This document shows, one piece after another, positions 45,216-64,000 of a stretch of DNA of 64,000 nt. The position numbers were made by a program, and so were the translations under genes. The notes beneath the pieces were generated by a model. It made no database searches. It had not been told where the DNA came from and saw only the letters and a list, made by a program, of their open reading frames with translations. This stretch comes from Triatoma infestans. Taxonomy: Eukaryota; Arthropoda; Insecta; Hemiptera; Reduviidae. Numbering within the stretch: the first letter of the stretch is position 1; the number at the start of each line of letters is the position of its first letter. Location: contig JAAEAF010000223.1 in NCBI GenBank assembly GCA_011037195.1, positions 1 to 64,000 on the forward strand. The letters are read 5' to 3'.

Positions 45216-45979
45216 GCATTGCGGATCCATCCACATATTCCACTAAGAATGAATCTTCACTTCTTTTTTTTGCTTTCGCTTTCTTTACCGATCATAATAT
45301 TAATTTTATGATTATTATAAATTACTCGACACTTGAGTAAATATTTTCCATAATCATTAGACGGACAAAATTCAAGAGAAGTTGTTCTGAAAAACAAACG
45401 AAAATACAGCAGCAGCAACTGACTGAAGTTCCTTCACCTCACAATTTTTGTATAGCTTCTTTTTGGTTACTAGATATAATCTTTTCGTTAACAATTTTAT
45501 ATATATAGGTATATTGCATAATTTCACATATGTATAAGATAAAAAAAATGTAAACTCATTAATTGTATTGTGAGAAATATAATTTTTTCCGGCTTTTATT
45601 TAGTACCAAATAAATACTTAATAACTGGCAACATGAATGTTGCCACTGCAAGGGTAAAATTAAAAGTCAGAATGAGCTAAAAGAAGAACCAGGTAAGATA
45701 GTATTATTAACTTATCAAATTAATGCATCAGTGTCTTGGGAAATTTATGTTAGACGAACGAACGCAGAATTGCATCAATTTGTATTCCAGAAAACAATAT
45801 CGCTATTTTGCATGCCATTCATTTGGTCGTTAGGAAATTCAGTGATTTCTGTGGGCCCAACACACCAGAAAATAGAACCGACAAAGGAACTAGTATACAT
45901 CTTGGGCAATCTTTTCAAAATGAAACCAAACAGATTCACTGAACTGAATTCGCGATATGGAAAGCGTCCGTGAAATTAG

Positions 45980-47260
45980 CTTGAAGCCTTAGCTAAGGCA
46001 TTTGTATGCTCACATAATCATAGTTGAAGAAGACTCTTTGTAAACAGTTTATTTCGACTTAGAGAGCAAAAGATGAAGTAATCCTGCCAGGAACGGCAGA
46101 TTTAACATACAAGAAAGTCTGTAAATCAACCTAGGAAATTGCACTGAAATTAAAAAAAAACGAAATCGGATTTCGTCAAAGAAGTAGGCATCGCGGTACT
46201 CCTCTATGCGTATTGAGTAAAAATCAAAGGAAAAGAAAATGGCTTACCCGTGTTGTTGTGGCGCTGAGGGCCACAGTTGTCAGATCAAATGAGACAAATG
46301 TTCTAATTGCCATTGTGATTCATTGAATCTGAGACGCAAATTTATGTTAAGTTAAGATCAACAATACAGAAAAAATGTTTACAGATACTGCGGCAGTATC
46401 ACTGATTATTAAAGCAAAATTATTTCAGTTATTACTGCAAATCCAATAAATTTTAACGATACTGAGGAAACCATAAAATTTCAGGGTAATAAACGTGGAG
46501 AATCTGGGTTCATAACCAGTGTAAGAAAGCTAAACTTTATTGATGTGATGGGAATAACTGTAGAATATCTGGCCTGGCCTGGAATAGAATGTTGATTAGA
46601 TTGGTCATCATTGATAGGATTACAAATCTATCTCAGCATAAAAGTAAATTAAGTTTATTGATGAACAGATTCGCCACAGTCATAAGAAGGGTTAAGGATG
46701 TTTAAACGAGGACAGTCGACAGGAAGAATCATAACCAATTTATACGAGACTACGACTGGTGGCATTTGCTTTGAAACCAATAGTTTATATGAAGTTAGAG
46801 CGTCTAGAGAGAAAAAATATTATGGCTAAGGTTAACCATTCCGATTATACCACTCACTCGTGCCAGTTTTTAAGAAAAATGGTTCCTTGATATTATGTAG
46901 AGATTAAATGGCTACACTCAATAAACAATTAGTGGTTGATGAATATTGCACATCTTTTGACTACTTTTATAAAAAATCTACTATGTGATGACAAAGAAAA
47001 ACTGAACAAATGCTAAGCGGCATAGCAGGGAATGGCTTCTTTTTTGATGAAGTCTGTGTAGCACCAGCAATGGTAGAGCATGATCATTTTAAAATTCTAG
47101 AGACTATGTTTGATCGTTCGTAAACCTACAGTATTAAAGTCAATAAAGGTATGTATGTATTTTTCAAAAATTGGATAGTATATTATGGGTATATCTTCAG
47201 TGAAGGTCTCAAAAAGGGTAAAGGCAGAACAGAAGCTATTAAAAATGCAACGGGGGGTGA
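45980..47260 (+). pseudogene. Gypsy-type LTR retrotransposon relic (gag-protease-RT)
   Basis: Decayed plus-strand coding remnants in a fixed order: a gag-like segment with a CHNCNFG-like start (about 46008-46130); a zinc-knuckle-like CCCGAEGHSCQIK followed by KCSNC (46252-46305); a protease-like DTAAVSLI (about 46386-46410); reverse transcriptase start with FALKPI and KLERLERKNIMAKVNHSDY (about 46770-46850); and an RT thumb-side stretch with KVNKGMYVFF near 47130-47160 and YYGYIFSEGL near 47180-47210. Stops and deletions are frequent; the YxDD region survives only as FFDEVCV. No LTRs found. Confidence 0.7.
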
Positions 47261-47264
47261 TATA

Positions 47265-48290
47265 GGAGTTGTTTTATATTTAATATATAACAATATCTAA
47301 AAAATAAACATTAATTTATTGTAGTGAGAAATATATTATTTGCAAACATATCTTTGCGATTTTTATTGAGTGGAGGTAAGTAATTAATGAACATGAATTA
47401 CTAACCATTGCTGTCACTATCGTACAACTCGTGTGCGGTTTGGGCTAAGAGAGAGCTTACTATTCAACTTACAAATTTTTTCAGATACAAATCTATTGCT
47501 CCATAAAAACTTTAATACATGGGAAAAACGCTGGCTTATTTAAATCAATTTCTTTAACTATTATTTTCAAGGCATCATTAATCAAAAATCAGTTATTAAT
47601 CCAAATATGGAATACTTCACCATTCTAATCTCTGAAAACAATTAATACTGTTTCCTGTACAATGATAGAATTAATATAGAAATGTAATAAAATTGTCCTT
47701 GCACGCGCATGCTAAGACTTTTTTGCATTTCAATTATAATATACCATAATATGGATTAATTAATATAATTTTTATCTTAAAGGCCCGATGACATAACATC
47801 ACCTTTGGCGCCCGAATCCTTTCCTAAGTTAACTGCCTTTTATTTAACAATTCAAGACAAAACTGATAAAATAACTGTTTTTTTTTACATATTTGTCAAA
47901 TAAAGGGATTAGAAAATATGATAAAAAAATCGAAAAAATTTGAAATTTTTTTATAATTCAATACTGATGGATGAAAACCCTGTTTTACAAAGATTTCTAC
48001 TAAAAAGTTAAGACTGTAAGATTTACAGAAAGTATACTTATCTGACTGAAAATTTTTAGGTTATTAAATTAGGCCTACCCGATATTAGCAAGAATTAGGA
48101 ATGGAATTTTATGTAAATGATACAGTGTATTTACACACAATTGAAAATGTCATTTTAGTAAGGCCATGGGATGCACAACAAACCCATAAGATTGTTGTGG
48201 TGGTTGGTTCCGTAAGATTACTTATTCTTGTTAATGTGCAAACACTTGAAACGGACCGATGACCATAAAAAAAAAACAAAAAAAAAAACC
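47265..48290. other. Intergenic sequence, possibly decayed retroelement DNA
   Basis: AT-rich; no motif can be assigned, although it follows the gypsy relic and could be its pol end. Confidence 0.35.
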
Positions 48291-48299
48291 AGGTTGTTA

Positions 48300-49070
48300 A
48301 GGAAAAATTTCAGAAATTCTCCGAGACTGTAGACAAAACCAAATTTGCCAACAGGCAATGAAGTTTATTAAAGGGCTATTCGCCTAAATTATTGCAAAAC
48401 TATTTCAGCAAAGCTGCAGGACAACTAGAAAAACAGATCAAACTTAGAAAGCATTCTAATATTTCTGATGTTAAAGGTGGATTAACCGAAACCAGAAAAA
48501 TTAAGTAAACCAGGAGCATAAATTAAAAAACAAAGTATTATTGATTTAAATACTTTTTTAAAATACAAAGAATATCATCATTACCTGAAAAATGATACTG
48601 ATAGGCTTTTATCTGATAGGTTTTGCAAAGAAGAGGTAACTGTGGAAACATAGATGAGTAACCGGGTGGGCTTGTTGGGCTGCAATTTTCACTTTAGGTA
48701 GAAGAAAAGGCAACGCCTAAAAGCTTTATGTAAGGAGTACGACTTAATGCTCCTAAGTATGGCCCAAAAAGATAGAATTGGAGTGGGTACTCCAAACAAG
48801 TGTGTGGCACAAAACACTAACTGGAAAGAATCTAATCTTGCTAGAAATTTCGCCATCACGATCAGACCTGGACTCACAAAATTCCAGTCTACATAATCGG
48901 ATATGGCGATGAACCTTTTGAAAAAGTAAACATTTTGACACGTCCAGTATACCAGGTTTGTGGTAAAATTTATAGATAGAAAATCTGAAGGCAAATCAAT
49001 AACAAATCTTGGTGGGTGGATGTAACACAAGGAGAATGGAAATACAGACTTCTATTTAGGACTTTGGAAA
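48300..49070 (+). pseudogene. Unrecognised coding-like relic
   Basis: The plus strand has runs of open, normally composed protein sequence broken by shifts and stops: KLLQNYFSKAAGQLEKQIK (about 48398-48455), then KHSNISDVKGGLTETRKIK (about 48451-48507), FLKYKEYHHYLKNDTD, and further on YIIGYGDEPFEKVNILTRPV (about 48890-48950). I cannot name the source. It could be the rest of the gypsy element, another retroelement, or a processed pseudogene. A weakly similar stretch may exist at 51480-51720 in a Sec23 intron. Confidence 0.35.
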
Positions 49071-49187
49071 CCAGTTATCACTGACAAGCAGCAATGACAT
49101 TAAAATTCTTAATTTTTCAAATTTTTCTTTTAGTCCATCCTTTCATCCAGAAGTGCATAAATTCATAAAAAATCTATTTTAAAAATT

Positions 49188-58997
<9,810 letters not shown>

Positions 58998-59459
58998 TCA
59001 TCTGATAAAACAAAAACTAAAGAAAAAAAATAATCACAACAAATTCAAGGAAAATGCTTTGAGATGTATAGAATTATTGGATCAACAAAAAAAGTACAAA
59101 CGTTTTAACATTAAAAAATAAGTGTTACAATGCTTATTACACGGATTGTCGATGTAAGGTATATTGATACTCACAGAAAGACACGTCAGAAGGATTATTA
59201 TAACCTTCACATTACCTACAACTCAATTTAAAAACAATGCCACCAAGAAATAAATACAGTTATCTTTTTAAATAATTACAAAATATAAATGCTCAAATAA
59301 ATTTATTGCTATAATAAGAACCACCTACTCATTTCATTAATTGAAAAGAAAATTGAATAAGTAAAATTAACTTAAAACTTAAAAAAAATGGCGGGAAAAA
59401 TAAACTTTTTCTGTAATGCCGGTTGGCCTAAGATCACCAGTTCGAAAACTATTTAGAAA

Positions 59460-60010
59460 ATAAGTAGTACGAACAACTCACAGTTATACATATGTTACAG
59501 TTATAACTAACAAATTTTTTTCAAAATTGGAATTATTACAAAGTATTAGTTGCCATTTTTTTTTCCCCCCTATTTGGCTAAAGTTTGGTATATACACTCA
59601 GATAACTTTCCCTTACTGCAGTTTACACAAAAAGGAACAAATTTTCTCAAAACTTGTCTTTTATCTAAATATTTGATTGTCTTCAACTTTATATCAATTG
59701 GAAAATCTAAACTTAATAAAATGAGTTTTTTGAGGAAACCATACACTCCCATTAACCACAAACTTCTTGAAATGAACTTTCTCGGAAAAAGTTCCTAATA
59801 AAAGTGGTAGGTGGTACCAAATAAAAGGTAGGTCTATTATATTCATAGTTAGTGTAACAAATTTAATGAAATCCGTAGAAAACTGAAGTAACTTCGGTAA
59901 AAATCAACCAATCCCAATCAACCAATTTTCTTCAAACTCAGAATTTTGACTTATCTCCAAATGTTAGAGAACTAATTCTCCTATACCAGATATTCTATGA
60001 GGAGTTCAAA
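59460..60010 (-). repeat. Diverged copy of the abundant AGTAAGAGAAAG repeat
   Basis: Contains cagataactttcccttactgcagtttacac, the reversed module phrases (aacttctt, tctcggaaaaagttcctaat, accaattttcttcaaactca) and ctctatatcacagg. Only moderately similar to the full copies. It lies upstream of Sec23. Confidence 0.5.
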
Positions 60011-60019
60011 ACAAACTCT

Positions 60020-61200
60020 ATATCACAGGTTATTAAAATGGTTTCGATAAGCTTTAATTATTAAGGAACCCTTATAAGGTGAAAAATCAACATTATTTGG
60101 ATATGATAGTAGATAGTCATAACCGATAGTGTATAAAAATAAACGTAACTTTGAGTATCGCAACTCACAACGTATATCTAATTCCGCTAGCCTCGAAAGA
60201 CACAACCTTGGTATTCTACTTTTTTCCATATTCAACAAATAGAGCCACCAACCAACCATTCTTTTAAAAATGTGAGAGGATACATAAATGTATAAGTTCG
60301 TAGTCACTCAAGAAATAAGGCAAAACACGTTGTCTGTATAATTCCATGTTTCACAAAGACAGATTATTCTGTGAAGCTGTAATATTTCAATTTCAGATGA
60401 ATCTACAAATCTCAGACTAGGAAGACAATGTACATTCCAGAATCCAATTTTTATCTCGTTTAGCGATCTGATTATCTGTACTGGCTATTTCTCGGTGGGC
60501 TATGGCCGACTTTCCTTTTCCTATCTCGACCTGTATTATTTAACCAATGCTATAACCTTATTCTTGGCACTAATTCCAATTTTCTTATTTTTACAGCGTA
60601 CTTTCACGCTCTTATCAGATGAGTTACCGGCTTTTAATAAACTATCTTTATCAATTAATTCTTCCAGAGTAAAATGTTTTCCATTTAGTAGCAGCTTGGT
60701 GCCTCGAAGAGGTGCTGAATTGCCAGATTCACGAGCACTTACAAGAAAAGATATTAAATTTCTTCTGACTTCCCTAACCTCTGGTAGATAATCTCTGGAA
60801 AGTTTTATATTAGTTCCAGTAAGCTTTCTACTGTTTCTAAGAACTTGAATCTTGGTTCTGAATGAAATCAGCTTCATTAAAACTGGGCGACCGATTCTTG
60901 CCTGCTTATCCTTACTATATCTTTACTAACTACTCTAGTCTCTCTGAGCACCAATAATTTGAAACACAGCTTCTTCCAACAATCATAATTTTCTTTATTC
61001 TATTAACCTTAAAATATTCAACATTATTATCTACATACTCACCAATTAATGTTTCTAATTTTGAGACTATTTTTGAAGAAGTTAGTTTTACCAACGAGGT
61101 TGCAATTTGATCTCTAATTCGAAACAAACAACGTTTATAATAATGTAGTTCCTTTTCCAAAATATGAATTGAGTAGTTTAAACGACGAAAAATGTGAAAA
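60020..61200 (-). pseudogene. LINE relic of a second type: ORF1-like and endonuclease start
   Basis: The minus strand reads, from high to low coordinate, a coiled-coil-like piece (61160-60930, RIRDQIATSLVKLTSSKI). After a frameshift comes MKLISFRTKIQVLRNSRKL and REVRRNLISFLVSARESGN (60536-60877), which fit the RNA-binding part of ORF1-like proteins seen in insect non-LTR elements. Then, near 60350-60460, IKIGFWNVHCLPSL and IICLCETWNY fit the start of an apurinic-type endonuclease. A further piece at 60023-60307 (CELRYSKLRLFLYTIGYDY) fits the next part of that domain. RT is absent. It is not closely similar to the LINE at 1787-6260. Confidence 0.68.
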
Positions 61201-61514
61201 GTTAACTTCTAAATTACAAGGAATTTCTACATGATGTAACTCTATCCGATCAAGAGTAAATCCAATGTTTATGCGTTGCACTGATTCTTAATAAATTTAA
61301 ATTGTCTGCTTGAATGGACTGTAAAGATAAAACACTTTACGAATACAACACTTGATTTTTTTTTAGATCATGATAATAACCATATGATTTTAATTTTCTA
61401 AATTATAAATTTTCTTCTAACACTGTTTTTTTTTTTAAATTATGCCTGTTATAATAAAAGAAATTTAAACTATGGTTCGATATATAAACATTAATTCCTC
61501 ATCATCCTACAATA

Positions 61515-62408
61515 CGAGGGTCATTTAATAAGTAACGAGACAAATCAGTGTAGCTCAGAAACGGTTTGTTTAATCAATACAATAGTTTCAGTGCGTCAAG
61601 TTGGCATCCTGTACTTAGTTTCTCATCAGCTGTTCGAGAGTATTTGGTAAGCATAACCTCAAATGTATTCAGTTAACAATGGCAAATCCGCTCGAGCTTT
61701 GGCACCTCGGAAGAACAACGCTCAGTGATTAGATTTTTAGTTCCGCTGATTCTTTAAATCCACGAAAGAATGTTGAAAGTGTACGAGAATTAATTGTTTT
61801 AACCGTTCGAACGTTTACAAATAGGTAGAAGAACAGTTTAAAAGTGGCCGTGTATGTGTCTGTGGCTAGCAACAAAGTGGATGACCCGTTGAAGTTGCAA
61901 CTTTTTCCCTCAAATCTTGCATTAACGCGTTAATTCAGGGTAATACAGGCGTATTACTGTAGAACTGTTAGCTGAAGAAGTGCACGCAAGTGTTGGAAAT
62001 GTCCATAATATTATTCAGAATAAGCTGCAGTACAAGAAAACTTGTGCGAGATGGGTTCCAAGATAACTTATGGACGCCCACAAAGAAACCCGGTTTTTAA
62101 ATCAGTCAACAGTTGAAAGAATGATGTTTAATTGAAAAATGAATTTGTTTGTACCCCTTAAAGCGCCTCTACTTGGGAAACATTTTCAATCCAAATGAAG
62201 AAGTTAAAAATCAAGTGCAAAAATGGCTTCGAGATCAACCCAAAGAATTTTATGCCAGAGGCATACACAAATTAGAAGAACGATGGGACAAGTGTATAAA
62301 TGTTGCTGGGGACTATATTGAAAAGTAGCCAAAGTTTTGTATTGATTAAATAAATCGTTTTTGAGCTATAGCGATTTGTCTGTCTCGTTACTTATTGAAT
62401 GATCCTTT
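61515..62408 (+). mobile_element. mariner transposon, internally deleted
   Basis: Ends CGAGGGTCATTTAATAAGTA and, inverted at 62382-62408, aaaggatcattcaataagta form terminal inverted repeats of about 27 bases, both with TA flanks. On the plus strand LLAEEVHASVGNVHNII and CARWVPR (about 61965-62060) and, after a gap, [20 protein letters not shown] with RWDKCINVAGDYIEK (about 62214-62325) fit a mariner transposase. The catalytic middle is missing, which explains 0.9 kb against about 1.3 kb for the family. Stops and shifts throughout. Confidence 0.85.
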
Positions 62409-62655
62409 ATAAATTTGAAAATAGAGACGCATTGATCCTTCCTCCATATGACGAAATTTACCTATTAATTCATGGAAAATATAACAGTTAATGAAATTTT
62501 GATCACTTATTTGACCCTCTGCTTTTCATTCACCCACAACAATACTGGCTTGTGTCAGTTTAACCGTCACAGAAGCCCTAGAATCTTCTAACTCAATTTA
62601 CACTGTTTTTATCAGTAACAGTTAAAAATAACCTATTGGTTTATACACTCAGCTA

Positions 62656-62681
62656 CAAAAAAAAAAAAAAAAAAAAAAAAA
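62656..62681 (+). repeat. Poly(A) run
   Basis: 26 A residues in a row; possibly the tail of an old retroposed sequence, but no body is recognised before it. Confidence 0.6.
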
Positions 62682-62739
62682 TTAGACGCTTAGTTTTTTC
62701 ACTTATAAATAACATTTCTTTCAAACTTCTATTATTATT

Positions 62740-62830
62740 TCCTCTTACTTTCAGTAATAAGAGGAGGTATTGCGATCGTGCCAGATTTTCAAAATTGGGT
62801 TTTTACCGGAAATACATGTCTCACTTTTTA
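62740..62830 (+). repeat. Left-end fragment of the abundant AGTAAGAGAAAG repeat
   Basis: tcctcttactttcagtaata, gcgatcgtgccagattttca and gtttttaccggaaatacatg match the first 90 bases of the family. It lies 60 bases before the start of the full copy at 62893. Confidence 0.65.
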
Positions 62831-62892
62831 TTTACATGTCTTAATAGTTATTCATTTTCCGTAAGTCTAAAGCCTCTTATTTTTTTTTTTTT

Positions 62893-63845
62893 ACTTTCTC
62901 TTACTCCTAGTAAGGGGAAGTATTGTAATCGTGTCAAATTTTCGATATCGAATTTTCAACGGAAATATCCTTTTTGAGGTCCCCTAAATCCAAAAAAGTT
63001 TTTTTTAGCAAATGGTCTGTGTGTGTGTGTGTATGTGAACAGCATAGCTCAAAAACGAAAAACCATAGAAAGTTGAACTTGACCGTTTAGGTATCAGCAT
63101 AGGATCTGAACTGTACGTTATCTGTCAAAATCCTTAACCAAAAGTACCACTTTACTAGTTGTTTTTTTTACTTTTTTTGCGTTTTTCTCAAAAATGGCTC
63201 CCACGGTTTTCTTCAAACTTAGTGTGTCAACTGCACATACAAAGAGCTACAACTTTTATTTGAAACATTTCTCGGAAAATTCAATTAAAGGGACTTTTGG
63301 GGTGGAAGGGGGAATTAGGTTTTCATCTAAAGTGCTATTTCAGTTTATTAACAATTCTGCTGCCAACTAGATATGTTAATTAGAATTAAATATGTTGTTG
63401 AAATTCCGAGATTGAAAAAATTGGATAACCGAAAGAGCCTTTACTTTAACATTTTTACTAAATGATTTTTTTCACTTTTTCGCGATTTTCTCAAAAATGG
63501 CTGGGACGATTTTCTTGAAACTTTATATATAAACTAAATATACAAAGATCTACAACTTTTATTTAAACATTTCTCTAGAAAAATTCATTTAAGGGCACTT
63601 TTGCGGGGAGGGGTGGGGTTATATTTTTCTACAAGTCCAATGTACAATTCTAACATCCAAATAAGTTAATTAGAAATAAATAGATGGCCAAAATTCCGAG
63701 TTTCACGAAGATTAGTAAACCGGAAGTACGCTTTTACTGAACAGTTTTCGACAAATCTCATTAAATTTGGTACACTAACTATAAAATTTGACAATTATAA
63801 TTTTGAGAACTGGAGGAAAGAAGTTGTGTGAGTGTTTCACACCAG
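62893..63845 (+). repeat. Second full copy of the abundant repeat family
   Basis: About 950 bases from ACTTTCTCTTACTCC to the hairpin GTGTGAGTGTTTCACAC (63825-63841) and CAGA. It parallels 30843-31824 throughout: GT microsatellite at about 63018-63035, gaacagcatagctcaaaaac, and both internal modules with GGGGAGGGGTGGGG-like runs (about 63170-63470 and 63475-63735). The inverted 3' motif is degraded (ggaggaaagaagt). T-runs lie on both flanks. Confidence 0.8.
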
Positions 63846-64000
63846 ATTTTTTTTTTTTGTTTATATAGAAATTAGTCTGCGAATGTGTGTTTGTTTTGTG
63901 GTCGGCATCACTCAAAAACGGTATATGGTGTCAGATGCGGTGGTAGTACCTAATTGGAATATCAAATTTGAGGATATTCTGTTAACACACACACAATTCA

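Overview
This is a eukaryotic nuclear window: AT-rich, with spliced genes, phase-consistent GT-AG introns and dense transposable elements. mariner/Tc1, PIF/Harbinger, BEL/Pao, gypsy, I/LOA/R1-like LINEs and tRNA-derived SINEs together suggest an arthropod, most likely an insect. The species cannot be fixed from the sequence; a hemipteran is only a guess.

Three host genes are supported. (1) A plus-strand lysine-rich gene of unknown function has nine exons between 1641 and 29475; its 5' end is not seen. Every exon seen has a length divisible by three and starts and ends in phase 0. (2) A minus-strand CHMP2A/Vps2 gene (ESCRT-III) has four coding exons, 36965 down to 30158, encoding 227 residues. 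It converges on gene 1. (3) A minus-strand Sec23 gene (COPII coat, Sar1 GAP) has fourteen coding exons, 58967 down to 49188, encoding 775 residues. Genes 2 and 3 read as complete and intact.

Layout: 1-29500 holds gene 1, with introns swollen by TEs. These include a near full-length mariner relic (230-1300), a long minus-strand LINE (1787-6260) with three shorter relatives, plus-strand LINE relics, a MADF-domain Harbinger relic (about 9910-10720), a Tc1-type transposon split by a BEL/Pao LTR element (15390-22065), a foldback element (24094-24400), a Harbinger deletion derivative nested in another inverted-repeat element (24493-25755), and an inverted-repeat element with an IS5/Harbinger-like relic (27650-28865). 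30158-36965 is CHMP2A, with a hAT-like MITE and copies of an abundant repeat in its introns. 37000-49100 is gene-poor, with SINEs, foldback elements, a decayed gypsy element and an unrecognised coding-like relic. 49188-58967 is Sec23. 59000-64000 holds a LINE relic of a second type, an internally deleted mariner, and a full copy of the abundant repeat.

The most notable unexplained structure is a repeat family of about 1 kb, present at a dozen or more places here. It has short inverted ends, a hairpin near its 3' end, an internal GT microsatellite and two tandem internal modules, and it sits in T-runs. That layout recalls Helentron-associated elements (HINE/DINE-1), but the assignment is inference.
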